A DNA stretch of 64,000 nt. It comes from Ancistrus triradiatus (Eukaryota > Chordata > Actinopteri > Siluriformes > Loricariidae). Both the position numbers and the translations under genes were made by a program. Shown here one piece after another: positions 20,770 through 32,150 of the stretch (position 1 is its first letter; every line of letters begins with the position of its first letter). The DNA lies in the NCBI GenBank assembly GCA_025084515.1, contig JAJAGP010001651.1, positions 1 through 64,000 of the forward strand. Direction: 5' to 3'. Under the pieces are notes generated by a model. It did no database searches. It was not told the DNA's origin and saw nothing but the letters and a program-made list of their open reading frames with translations.

Positions 20770-21904
20770 TTTCACATTCTCTCTCGCCGCTATCTCAGAG
20801 CAGTTCTGATGGATCTGTGTTGAAACAATCTCGTTCTCATTACTGAGCACATTCGTTCCTTAGTCTGCAGAGATTTGCAGACAAACTTTCGCAGATAATC
20901 ACTCAGACAGTTTCAAATATTTTGGCCGCATTGACTTCGGGTGCAGCTAATTTGATAACGAGGCTGAATACACAGACTGGCACTCTTGTCTCTTCCCTCA
21001 ACTCAGTGCAGCTCAATTGATTTTCGTTCAACTTTATTCATTTCACATAAAGAGAGCTGTATTGAAAAACAATCAAGGTGTACGTTTTTTTCATTCGCCT
21101 CCAATACTTTCTTTTGGAAAACAAGTACTGAATTGAGTTTCTCGGCTTTATCATTATCTAGTCCTCACACTGTGGTGGATCATTTAAAAACGAAGCCAAT
21201 GATAGTGCTCCCTTCTAAACATGATTGTAAAAAAAATGTTTAATGGTGGTTTTGTACACATAACCAACATGATCCTGAACTAAAACTATAATGAAAATGG
21301 ATTTGGGTGGCTGATTCTGATATTTGATTCCCATTTAAAACAGGTTAATTCTCAGTACAGCTCAGTTAGAGAATCACATGGTACCTGAAAAAACTTTTGT
21401 CATAACACCTGCATGCTACGCTGAGCTAATGAGAGGATGAATATATTAATTGATCATGGTTTACTATAGTCAAATTAGATAAATGATCACTGACACAATA
21501 ACAACAGGCGCATTCATACCGGAGTCATCAATATGAAATGAGGAAAATTCTCATTTGCATGAAAGTCTTATAATTTTTAAAAATCAAATTTTCATTATGA
21601 GTTACAGCCTCTTTTGTTTTTTGCATTAATCTGATTTTTACATGAATATGTTATAGCACTATCGCCAAGGCCTGTCAGTTGCAGTGCATGCTATTTAAGC
21701 GTTCCAAACCCCAGTGTGCATTGGACTGTCATACAGAACTAATTTGCTGTTGCTAAATGATAGAAGGTTACCTTAAGTTGTAACTGCATTAATTCAACAT
21801 AAATGTTTAGGTGAGCTTTATGTTTTAGATCGGAAGCAGTTCCATTTGAACTTTCTAGATTGGAGCTGTTTTAATTGAGTGACTTTAGTCAGCATTTCAT
21901 ACAC
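20770..21904. other. No gene or repeat recognised
   Basis: Apparently unique DNA. An 85-codon frame at 20,986-21,243 has no motif. Confidence 0.5.
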
Positions 21905-22040
21905 AGAGCGTGGTGGCACTGTTGTGCAAGCAGTTCATGTGGTTGCCTCACAGCTCCAGAGATCCCTGGTTCGATCCCAACCTCAGACTTCGCCTGTGTT
22001 GAGTTTGCATGTCCTCCCCTGGACTGTGTGGTTTACTCCA
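21905..22040 (+). mobile_element. V-SINE head fragment
   Basis: The tRNA-like head is visible: GTGGTTGCCTCACAGCTCC followed by CTGGTTCGATCCC, a good B box, then TTGAGTTTGCATGTCCTCCC, the start of the conserved central block. The element breaks off after GTGGTTTACTCCAGGTACA and continues as another repeat. Confidence 0.75.
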
Positions 22041-22140
22041 GGTACATTAACATTTAGCAGACACTCTTACCCAAACCAACCGATACTATCTAAGAACGCA
22101 GAAATGGGATTTGAACCCTGGACCTTCTGGTCCATAGTTC
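22041..22140 (+). repeat. Dispersed teleost repeat R (CATTTAGCAGACGC type), short copy
   Basis: ACATTTAGCAGACACTCTTA followed by GGGATTTGAACCCTGGACCTTCTGG matches the two ends of the fuller copies at 38,174 and 59,292. The middle (GGTTAAGGGCCTTGCTCAAG) is deleted. It fused to the V-SINE fragment at ACATTTAGCAG. Confidence 0.65.
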
Positions 22141-22446
22141 AGTACCGATATAGAGTGAGCAGGTTAATTGGTTGCCCTATATTGTCCCAGCATGAAAGTG
22201 ACTGACCAGCATCAATGTAACTTTGCTCCTGCTGTGAAGAGCCATTGATGCTGATGCGATGTTAAATAATCCACCTTTTTGCACCAATCAGTGATTATGG
22301 TCAGTAAAAGCATCAAACTAGTCATTTATTCTTGTCATTGTTTTTGTAATTCAAGGAATGTTAAGCTTTTCATATGTTAGGTAATTTAGGATGACCCAAA
22401 ATCTTAGACTTTTCTCTGTTACTACTTTCTGTTTATTACATTTCTC

Positions 22447-22716
22447 TGGAGGGGCTCGGTGGATATCACCTTCGCCTCACAGCAAGAAGGTCCTAGGGGA
22501 GCAACCCGGGTCGTTTCTGGGTCCACTGGTTTCCTCTCACAGTCCAAAGACATGCATATTAAGTTATTTGTGTGTGAGTGTGTGCATGAGTGTGTGTCTA
22601 TGTGCCCTATGATGGATTGGCACCCTGTCTATGGTTGTTGCTGCCTTGCACCTATGCCACCAGCTTTCCCGCGACCCTGACCAAGAATTAAGTGTATAAC
22701 AAAATGAATGAATGGA
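22447..22716 (+). mobile_element. V-SINE with a shortened central block
   Basis: CGCCTCACAGCAAGAAGGTC marks the DANA-type head. GGTTTCCTCTCACAGTCCAA and AGACATGCAT form the centre. GATGGATTGGCACCCTGTCT, CGCGACCCTGACCAAGAATT and an AATGAATG tail form the 3' end. Part of the central block after the B box is missing. Confidence 0.75.
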
Positions 22717-23958
22717 TAAATGAATGGCATTTGGCTGGGCTGAAGAATTATGAGCCATGTGCTGCACCACTGGGCAGCATGGTGAGCAAGCACGCCTATA
22801 TATTGAAGCTGGAAAAAGGTAGGCAAATCTAACAAAAGGGCAACCAGAAGGAGCTGCCCTAGATGGTGCCCTATAGAACAGTGTCAATTATTTTAAAATA
22901 TCTAACAGAGGCTATCCCCATAAACGAAAATATTTTGCACCTATGTTTTTTCTCTCTTTCAGTTCTCAAATGTCTTCTTTCTCAAACTGGTTTCATATTC
23001 TCTTCAGAAACTTGTCTCTTTCCAATCCTTTGGAGGCTTGACTTCTTGTCACATCTTATGAAGCATGATGCAGGTGTTTGACACCCTCTGATGCCTGAGG
23101 ATTATGCTGCAGTGCCACATGTTACACAGGTTTACTTTAGGTTTCTGATCTCAGAAAATAAATTATGCACATCTTGGGTGTAACTACCACTTTTGTTTTC
23201 TTACAATAAGGTATATACCACATGCATTAATACAGCTTGGTCCAGAATGGACCAACACTGATGCCTTGGGGGAGCAAGGGAGGCTAAGGCTGGAGATTTT
23301 AGATGCTTTGTATCATGTTGACTTCAGGCTGCAGTGCTTTCAATGCATCTGTTATGCTGCACAGTCTGTGAGTACATGCAGCAGCGAGGGAATTTCTGTG
23401 CAAAGTCACAGGGATCCAAGACAAATATTTTTATAGCAAAGATATAGTAAGTGGGACGGTGTAATGTGAATGAATGTTGATGGTTCCGATACGCAAATAT
23501 ACAGTACACTACGGATGGCACAGACTCACTTTGTGTGCATGGGAATATCTAAAATCATATTTTAATGCTTGTACTACAACTATAGACAACATTGACCAAA
23601 ATAAGTTAATATATAATGAAATACAAAGATGACAATATACTGTACTTTACTAAAATAATATTTTCTTTTTTATATTTTCAATATTTAAAATTTTCATGGT
23701 CAAGATTGCGGCCCTCCAGAGAAACATGGTGAGCAGTAAGCATGCCCTGGATGGGATGTCAGTTCATCACAGCTAAAATGATATACTAATATGTAAAACT
23801 ACTAAAATTATTTTCAAAGGTACCTGAAATTAAAAAGTGGACGATTGTTAATTTATTTATTAATGACACATTTATTTCCATTTACATGCAGATGTACAGT
23901 ACTGAACAAAAGTCTTGACATGTTAAATTTTTCAGTTTATGTTCTGCTAATTCTTTAT
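22717..23958. other. No gene recognised
   Basis: A 107-codon minus-strand frame over 22,564-22,887 is largely antisense to the SINE. A short CATGCCCTGGATGGGATGTC phrase near 23,742 resembles a SINE tail. The rest appears unique. Confidence 0.45.
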
Positions 23959-24184
23959 TTAACCGTTATAAGGTCTTCGAGTCTGTGGGACCCATTTTCA
24001 GTTTTTAGCTTAATAAATAATATAGAGGGGGGATCATTGAAAATGTTTTCTGATTTATGTTCCTCACAGAAAATGAGCCTAAAGCCAATGAATCTTAGTT
24101 TGAAAAAATAAATACTAGTATCATTTTTATTAAGCTAAAAACTGAAAACGGATTCCACAGACCCGAAGATCTTATAAGGGTTAA
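23959..24184. mobile_element. TTAA-flanked MITE (piggyBac-type), 226 bp
   Basis: TTAA at 23959-23962 and 24181-24184 bound a pair of about 60-bp inverted repeats (CCGTTATAAGGTCTTCGAGT ... TTTTCAGTTTTTAGCTTAAT). The interior is about 110 bp, non-coding. TTAA target sites and CCC/GGG-type ends are those of piggyBac-like elements. No transposase is present. Confidence 0.75.
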
Positions 24185-24190
24185 GTTTTA

Positions 24191-24529
24191 GTGGTGACTG
24201 CATTTTGTAGTTCTATAATTACAGACTGTAGTCCACCTGTTTCCCTACATACTTTGTTATTGCTGTTTACTCTAATGGTCAGGACCCCCACAAGAAAACC
24301 GACAGATCAGGTACTTTTTGGGTGGTGAATCATTCTCAGCACTGCACTGACTCTGATGTGTTAGTGTGTTGCACTGGCATGAGTAGATCAGACACAGCAG
24401 TGCTGCTGGAGTTTTAAACCACCTCAGTGTCACTGCTAGGCTGAAAATAGTTCAGGAGCCAAAAACGTCCTTTACATCTACAAGTGGAGCAATATGATGA
24501 ATGTCTCTAATAAAGTGGACAGTGAGTGA
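24191..24529. mobile_element. Fold-back MITE family C, copy 3
   Basis: It shares ATTACAGACTGTAGTCCACC, GATCAGGTACTTTTTGGGTG, CAGACACAGCAGTGCTGCTG and the end TAATAAAGTGGACAGTGAGTG with the intact copy near 46 kb. It begins 6 bp after the TTAA MITE. The outer left end is missing. Confidence 0.7.
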
Positions 24530-24769
24530 ATAGTGTTTTAAATCTCTCCCATGTTGACAAATGAATAAAGGAATTTGATGACTCTGCAGTTGTATATATT
24601 TATGCTTTAGTAGATTGAAGGTTCATAGATGACCAATTCCTAAACACTTAGGTGATAATAAGTTAAATAGATTCAAGCTTCCATTACATTTTGTTCATAT
24701 GCATTTCTAGGGCTGATTATAATTGGCCTAACCCAGAATTCAATTGGTGTAGGCAGAGCTACACTACTG

Positions 24770-24892
24770 GACAGAGGGCGCCAGTCCATTGCTGGGTTCC
24801 GTAAATGTACCACATGATCTTCATGTTGCAAACCCGAACCTCATGGACTGCCATTTCCAGCAGCTGGCTCTCACCACTGAGCCACAAGCATT
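24770..24892 (-). mobile_element. tRNA-derived SINE family N, fragment
   Basis: CTTCATGTTGCAAACCCGAA, GCAGCTGGCTCTCACCACTG and AGCCAC match the fuller copy at 33,452. The head lies at the right, so the element reads on the minus strand. Confidence 0.5.
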
Positions 24893-26229
24893 TTTAGGTT
24901 TCATTAGGATATATATCTTTTTAGGTTATATATTATAATTTCTCATATTAGATCTCTTAGATTCTTCGCAATTTCATTGTCACAGATTAAACTTTAAGTA
25001 TAATGAGTGCATAGTTATGTAAAGACATGTCTTTTTCATATATACTTATAAAATCTGCATTACATTAAGTACAATTAGACTGAATGGTAGAGTGCTGGTA
25101 GAGTCTTCTTTCTGGAAATATTCCTAATTAACACATTTCTAATCTTGTACAGATTTCTTAGCATGTGTTCATGTGAGTCACTCATAGTCTTAATAGCGTT
25201 TTGCATTGGCAGTCCGAGCTATAACAGTAATCAGCTCACGAATGCCTGGAAATGCCTTGAGTAAACTTGTGATCTTTAATCAATACTGTGGGTAATTTAG
25301 CTGCATGATCACTTTGCTGCTGTGTGTGTGTGAGACAATCACATGCCCACAGTATGAGATGCACCAAGAGTATCAGACCTTGATGTGTTTCTATATTCGG
25401 TATTCTGACAGGGGTAATGAGACAACCGTCCTTGAAAATGCTGAGGAAATATATTAAATGTACACACTTGTGCTTAAACATACAAACATGCAGTGTAACT
25501 TCCATCTGATCAACATCCATGTGCTTTAACAACCGAGGTCTTAAAAATTAGAATAAATTATAATAGGAAATCAAAATCTGTCTTTGAACTCCGGATACTG
25601 TGGATGATCAGCAAATCAGCTCAAGAGCCAATCATTATATCCACGTGCAGAAGCTGGAGTAGAGATTAAAAGCAGAAGGCTGTCATTGTGTGTGTGTGTG
25701 TGTGTGTGTGTGTAACCACTTTACCAACCTTGCACTCGCTTGCCCGCTAGCTCACGTTTGGACAAGAGACTGTTCTAACGACCATTTCTCGTTTCACAGA
25801 ACGTAATAAGGTCATTAAACAGCGTATACTTGTGCTCATGCAAGTGTTTGATCTCTTGCTTTTTTAGTTACAATTGTAATACAAATATCTTGCAGGGGTG
25901 AGCTATGGTTCAATATGTTCCCATTGGTCAATATGGTTTTCATTGATGACTCAGTGGCACCAGCGCTGGAACATCCTACTCCGAAATCTAGATGCAGTAC
26001 TCACCCATGACGTCATCTGTGCAGCCAAAATTCCTATGATTGTCATGCTGCTTACAGCATTACATTGTATTTGGGTGTTATGTATTTTGCTGTAATAATG
26101 GTGTCAACATATAAGCATGGTTGAAGTGCTTTTCTAGGTGCTAAAAACCTTATCAGCACATGAATATAGCATGTACTGAGTGGTTATGGCATGTGTTCTT
26201 TGGTAAGCATATTTTCCTTTGATTTGACT
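24893..26229. other. No gene recognised; (TG)n at 25,687-25,713
   Basis: Contains one clean (TG)n tract of about 27 bp. A 98-codon minus-strand frame at 25,236-25,532 has no motif. The remainder looks unique and AT-rich. Confidence 0.5.
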
Positions 26230-26900
26230 TTGAATGAATGCACTTAATAATTCGATCATAGTTGTATTTCTGCAGTTATCTGATTATTCAAGTGGTCATG
26301 TGTACAGCATACTCCGATCAAGAAATCAGATTAAGAAATCTGATACAGAGAGCTGTATTTTACTCCAGTAATTGGATTACTCTTAGCATGCATACCAGTT
26401 ACCTGATTATAATGCGTTTTCAGTCTGTGCATGTGCACAAGCGTTCCTCCATGGTTGCCAGGTCCATGTATTTCTAAAGACTTGGCTTTGTTTAGTCTCT
26501 TGTTCCATTGACTTTAGCGGTTACTTTCTTGCTGGATCTGGCAACCCTGGAATTAAACTCGCCATGGAATCGAACACTTTGAGGAGACTCTGAAACACAG
26601 TTTATACTGGAGAAAATTAATAATTATATACACTATTGTTATCTGATTCTGAACATTCCGAAATTTTCGACGCGTATCAACTGCCGCAATTTTCGAGATA
26701 TCAACCCCGTTCCTGTGCCATTGCGTCCGGTCTAGTCGGGAATGGTGTGCTTGTATAGGGCTTTCCGTTCGGACTTTGGACCATTATCTGATTACTCAAG
26801 TGCATGTATACTCGTTGATTGGATTACTGACAAACTCTGATTTTTTGCAGTTACTGGATTATTACGTGCATGTCAACAGATTCACTGATAACTGCTTACA
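26230..26900. repeat. Unclassified repeat rich in ATCTGATTA words, interrupted
   Basis: The words TATCTGATTACTCAAGTG, AAGAAATCTGATACAGAG, GTAATTGGATTACTC and ATTGGATTACTGACAAAC recur on both sides of the 147-bp repeat, which appears to have inserted into this older sequence. Confidence 0.4.
26633..26779 (-). repeat. 147-bp dispersed repeat, copy 2 (inverted)
   Basis: Reverse complement of 3436-3582 with about 13 mismatches and no gaps. The tandem array that precedes copy 1 is absent here, so the 147-bp unit moved or was copied on its own. The CpG word CGACGCGTATC is conserved in both. Confidence 0.75.
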
Positions 26901-27708
26901 GATCTGCACTAGCCATTTTTTTACTTGAAAATGAATATAAATAATAGCAAAGGTTGGTTAATGACTGTAAATGCTTTATCAATAGCATCTAGTAATATTT
27001 AAAAGGTTGGTGGTGAAAGATTTTTTATAAATGCACTACAATCAATAGTATATTATTGAAGACTATAGGTTATGCCAGTTAAGCAACAACATGCACTCCC
27101 AATTGTATGAGTTATTGAAGGTAGCATAAATGTCTTAACATTCTCAATACAGACAGTGTAAGGTTACCATGTTCAACCAATAATCTAGAGGCCAGGATTA
27201 AAGTGATAATCAGAGAAAGGAGAAAAATATCAACATTTGTAGCAGCAACATAAGCCTTCCTGATTATGTATAGTCAGTTTTGTTCTGTTCATTGAAAGAT
27301 ATATTGTCCTAGCAAGAGAAGCAGATGGATCTCATGCACGGCATGACTCCCACATGGCTTCACACAAAAAACAATCTGCCAAACAAAATCTCACTAATAA
27401 TACCTTACTGCTCAGCACACAAGTTAGCTTAGTGCTAACAAATTCTATTAAATAAAATCCATAATGTATATTTATATAAGACAAACATCACACTCCATTT
27501 ACGTAACAGTTCACTAGTTTGAAACTAGTTCAAGATAAATAATCTGCAAATCGACTCTACTTTGGAAATAGATAAGTTGGAGATGCATATGTTTGTGATG
27601 GCTCATCTTTTGGATGAAAGCAGTGAGGTTCAGAGCTGGTGCCACTGTTGCTCTTTTTTTCCACTACAAACCTTATTGAACAAATATGACCATATTAAAC
27701 TATAGCCA

Positions 27709-27835
27709 AAGTCAAAGCCAAGTTAATTTTTATAGTGCTGTTTACAACGGAGCACTGGCTCAAATCAGTTTTACAAGTAGATTGCATTGCAAGAGACTTA
27801 TGTCAGAATTGTAACTGAAAAAGCTGGAGGCAATG
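27709..27835 (+). repeat. Dispersed teleost repeat F, copy 2 (5' part)
   Basis: AAGTCAAAGCCAAGTTAATT, TTATAGTGCTGTTTACAACG and GAGCACTGGCTCAAATCAGT match the first half of the copy at 8,527. Confidence 0.55.
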
Positions 27836-29344
27836 TGAACAATGAAAAAGTGAAAGTAATAGATTTTTTTAATTTACACTTTTTTAAAATGACAATTGTC
27901 CTTTAATTCTTGTTCGGTTGATTTATCTATTTATTGGTTAATTCTTGAGACATTATTACCGATACATTTGACACAAATCTAATTCCATACTGTATTAGCA
28001 GGTTTCAGTAAACCTGGCCAGATCCCGTTTCTGCTAACTGCCATTCATTTCCTGTCAGGCTTTATTATTGAGGAACAGGAGTAGAATGAGACAGTGGTGA
28101 TGAGAGAAGAGCGAGCGTTGGAAACTGTGCCACTGAAGTTAAGTGGAATAATGCGGAGAGAAGAGAAACGCTCATAAGACACTAATGAAATTCTAAAATC
28201 TACATTATAATGCATTCCAAAATCTAAAACTGAAATGGTTTGTAAAGTATTCCCATGATATATTAAATGCCACAGGCTGTCAGCCTGCAAGAAATTGGAG
28301 ATGGCTTTCCTCAAAATGTCTATGCTTTTGCCGTGTTTGGAAAAAACTCATCCGAGTCACATTTTGTGAAACTCTTTTGCATTTAGTATGACATTCACTT
28401 TTTAATGAATAGTATTCTTTGTATGGGCAAGCCATATTTTACCATGGTCAGCTCTCAAGTTTGAACATAAGAAGATAAAGAGGGAATTGTTCTACTCAAA
28501 GCAATTAGTATTCACATGATTAGCAAATTTCATAAGAGAAAATTACATTTATTTGATGCATCTTGACTAACTGAAGCACGTTTCTAAGCATTTCAGTAAA
28601 ATCACTCTTGGAACTCATACAGTCAAATTAACTTACTCACGTCTGCCACCTTGCTGGAATTTTTCTATTGTGAATATTTTTAAACTGCTCAGTGATGAAA
28701 ATATAACAAAATAATCATAACACTTTTAAGAACATCCATTGGTGTGCAGTCAGGCCCTTCTAACCCTTCAAGAAGGGGTAAGAAGATGTGTATGTAAAAT
28801 ATTATATTAATATTTATTCATAAATAATGTAAAATGAACAACATAAACCAATTCAAAATGCTACTGTGTGTTTTCTTGGTTGCTATAGGACATACTGTAT
28901 ATTTGACTGACCAATAAAAACTGAATATAATAGCTCCTGTCAAGGTGCCTTGGTGCCCCTTCTGATGACATTTTGAAGGGTTTGGTAATGTCAGTCTATT
29001 AACAAAATGACAAGATATCTGACCAATCGGATTCATGATTTTCATTATTGGGGCTGGCCCATAGCTGTCTACCCCTTCTTGGAATACTGAAGAAGGTGCT
29101 ACGTATTAGTCATTCATAAATAAACACGCATGCTAATCTGACCCTGACCCTGACCCTGGCAAGGAAAATAATTCAGCAAGATCAGCCAAGTCTACTTACC
29201 GAGTAGTAGACTGTTTTCTGGAAAATGAGTTTGGTGTTGAGTACTTAAATGTTCTGGCTGCCCAGGCATACTGTACACATAAGAAAGATTGTAAATGCTA
29301 TTTTTTATCATTTGTACTGTTGGTCTGTATTTTGAAATTCAGTT
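27836..29344. other. No gene recognised
   Basis: An 89-codon minus-strand frame at 28,045-28,314 has no motif. Three copies of CCCTGA at about 29,137-29,158 form a tiny hexamer repeat. Otherwise AT-rich and apparently unique. Confidence 0.45.
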
Positions 29345-29448
29345 GAACAACCTGCACGGAGTACTAATCCATTGCAGGGTATGTACCTGCACCACCCGAC
29401 TTTCATGTTGCAAGCAGGAGCTGAAGCAGGGTTTTCATCAGCTGTCTC
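29345..29448 (-). mobile_element. tRNA-derived SINE family N, fragment
   Basis: GCACGGAGTACTAATCCATT and TTTCATGTTGCAAGCAGGAG match family N. A Tc1 element begins 4 bp after its end. Confidence 0.45.
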
Positions 29449-29451
29449 TTA

Positions 29452-30532
29452 CAGTGGGGCAAGAAAGTATTTAGTCAGCCACTGATTGTGCAAGTTCTCC
29501 TACTTCGAAAGATGAGAGAGGTCTGTAATTTTCATCATAGCTACACTTCAACTATGAGAGACAAAATGAGAAAAAAAATCCAGGAAATCTCATTGTAGGA
29601 TTTTTAAAGAAAAGAATTTAATTGTAAATCATGGTGAAAAATAAGTATTTGGGTCACCCACAAACAAGCAAGATTTCTTTCTGGCTCTCACAGACCTTAA
29701 CCATCTTCTAACATCTTCTTTAAGAAGCTCTTCTGTCCTCCACTCATTACCTGTATTAATGGCACCTGTTTTTTGACCTCATTATCTGTATAAAAGACAC
29801 CTGTCCACAGCCTCAAACAGTCAGACTCCAAACTCAACCATGGCCAAGACCAAAAAGCTGTCGAAGGACACCAGGAAGAAAATTGTAGACCTGCACCAAG
29901 CTGGGAAGAGTGAATCTACAATAGGCAAACAGGTTGGTGTGAATAAATCAACTGTGGGAGCAATTGTAAGAAAATGGAAGACATACAAGACCATTGATAA
30001 TCTCCCTCGATCTGGGGCCCCACGCAAGATCTCATCCCGTGGGGACAAAATGATCATGAGAACGGTGAGCAAAAATCCCAGAACTACACGGAGAGACCTG
30101 ATGAATGACCTGCAGAGAGCTGGGACCAAAGTAACAAAGGCTACCATCAGTAACACACTACACCGAGAGGGACTCAGATCCTGCAGTGCCAGGCGTGTCC
30201 CCCTGCTTAAGCCAGTACATGTGAAGTTACCCATCTGAAGTTTGCCAGAGAGCATATGGATGATCCAGAAAAGGATTGGGAGAATATCATGTGGTCAGAT
30301 GAATAGAATTTTTTGGTAAAAACTCCAAAAAAACAAAATACTTATTTTCCACCATGATTTACAATTAAATTCTTTAAAAATCCCACAATGTGATTTCCTG
30401 GATTTTTTTATTCTCATTTTGTCTCTCATAGTTGAAGTGTACCTATGATGAAAATTACAGACCTCTCTCATCTTTCTAAGTAGGAGAACTTGCACAATCA
30501 GTGGCTGACTAAATACTTTTTTTGCTCCACTG
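29452..30532 (+). mobile_element. Tc1-like element, family A copy 1 (1,081 bp, catalytic half deleted)
   Basis: The ends are CAGTGGGGCAAGAAAGTATT after TA at 29450-29451 and the inverted ACTTTTTTTGCTCCACTG before TA at 30533-30534. Inner repeats (CTCCTACTTCGAAAGATGAG and its inverted partner) are intact. About 500 bp are missing compared with copy 2, removed from just after the first catalytic region to the 3' untranslated sequence AAATACTTATTTTCCACC. Confidence 0.9.
29840..30238 (+). pseudogene. Tc1-like transposase, DNA-binding half only (132 codons)
   Basis: Open from ATG to stop. It holds the whole bipartite paired-like DNA-binding region: the first helix-turn-helix (about residues 5-47, KIVDLHQAGKSESTIGKQVG, NKSTVG), the basic linker PRSGAPRKISSRG (about 57-69) and the second helix-turn-helix (about 80-115, RRDLMNDLQRAGTKVTKATI). 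It then leaves frame at about residue 128. In another frame the DNA continues KFAREHMDDP to IMWSDE, after which the catalytic domain is deleted. A protein like this could in principle still bind family-A ends without cutting, as truncated transposases can, but expression is unknown. Confidence 0.8.
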
Positions 30533-30794
30533 TACTTCTGAGCCACAGGAGCTGCTCTGGTAATTGGAGAGTGTGAGCAGCAGTATTGAATAAAAGTATA
30601 TATAAAATCTAACTTTAGGGTGCTCAATTCATACAGCAGTCTAATATACTAGCCCGCCATTGCATGAACCCTTTCGAGTCCTGCTAAATACATTTGGCTG
30701 AGACTGAGAGCGGGGAAACTATACGCCATTTTAGAGAGAGTCAATTAAGTTTAATGTATCACAGCACGTAGTCTTCAGAGAGTCGATGTGTGGT

Positions 30795-30945
30795 GCCCTG
30801 TGATTTAGAACGTGTTGACTTGGTAGACTACTAATCAGGTTGTATATCCTGGTTCTGCCAAGCTACCACTGCTGGGATCTTGAGCAAGGACCTTAACTTT
30901 CAGCTGGTCAACACCATCTGGATAGGGCATCTGTTAAATGCTTTT
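30795..30945 (-). repeat. Dispersed teleost repeat R, inverted copy
   Basis: On the minus strand: AGATGCCCTATCCAGATGGT, then AAGGTCCTTGCTCAAGATCC and CAGTGGTAGCTTGGCAGAAC, the same order as the copy at 38,174. Confidence 0.6.
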
Positions 30946-31376
30946 TTAAAGTTACTTTACAGAACATTTTAATTAAAGTACTAAAACTATGCTTAACAAC
31001 TGGGAGAATTCGTTCTCCCACTCATTCAAACATATTAGCTATATGGTTTAGTTATAATAGAACAAGAAAAATGCACTCCTGGGCAAAAAATTGCCAATCC
31101 CAAAATTACAAAATCAGTGTTGTTACACTAAGTGGTAATGGCTTCAGACAATTGCAGAGTAGTGGAAAGAAATGTGTTCCACTTAGATAAAGCTTAATGT
31201 GAGACAAAATATTGTCTATAAGGTTCAGACCTGGATTCTGACCAGGCCAAAACATGAGCCTGATAATGATAATATTTTAAGAAAAAAACACCCTGCTATG
31301 TGTATTTAGAATTTTATATCAAATATTTAAATCGTTTCATGATTTTATCTTTGTGTTCAAGAAGACTATAGATGTA

Positions 31377-32150
31377 GTCCCCGATTTACAATGGGGATAC
31401 ATTTTGACAAATCCATCATAAGTTGAATTAATCATAAAATGAGGAGTGTCATATATACTGTATATATCAGAGCACAGCCTATATTAAACACGTTTAAACA
31501 CGACCACGACTATGGCTTTTCCTCACTACATTTCCCACTCCTGCCACCAGACTCCTACTTCACGCAGTGCCAAGTACTGGAGAGTATTGTAGTGTAGTGT
31601 AGCATATTGTAGAGTATTGTAGTGTAATCACTTACATTAGACTACAGTTGGGCAAAGGCATTAACATAAAGCTTATTTTATAATAAAGTATTTAATATCT
31701 CATGCCATTTATTGAGAAATGTATTGAAAGTGAAAAACAAACAAACAAAAAAAAAAACGATTATTGCATGACCATGGCTTTTCCTCACTACATTTCCCAG
31801 CGCTCATTACTCCCTCCATGTGACTCCCTACATCACGCACTGCCGACTTCCTCATTAGAATGCAGGAGAGTATTGTTCTGTGTGTCACTTACCCTCGGGA
31901 AAATTCAAAATTCAGGGTACCGTTTCTGCTGAATGTATATTTCTGTTTATTATTGTTTTCCCATCTTAAAGTCAGAATGGACTAATAAAATGTATAAAAC
32001 ATTAAGCTTTTAGTGGACCTAATAACTAACAAACTGTTAGGGGGGAAAAAGGCTTTCACGTAGGCTCTCATGTACGTAATACGTAAAATTCACGTATTCA
32101 GGTACTCCTGTTTTACGATGGCCCGACTTCCATTGTTGTTAGGACAATTA
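31377..32150. repeat. Decayed MITE-like repeat with an internal duplication
   Basis: The left part (GTCCCCGATTTACAATGGGG, ATCCATCATAAGTTGAATTA) resembles the interior of the element at 51,061. The right part ends GGTACTCCTGTTTTACGATGG, the likely inverted counterpart. TGGCTTTTCCTCACTACATT occurs at about 31,512 and again at 31,781 with related sequence following. No coding frame. Confidence 0.5.

Noticed and set aside
21905..22040. tRNA gene
   Set aside because: A B-box-like GGTTCGATCCC is present but no cloverleaf; it is the head of a V-SINE.
29137..29158. Telomere-like CCCTGA repeats
   Set aside because: Three copies only and the hexamer is not TTAGGG; too short to mean anything.
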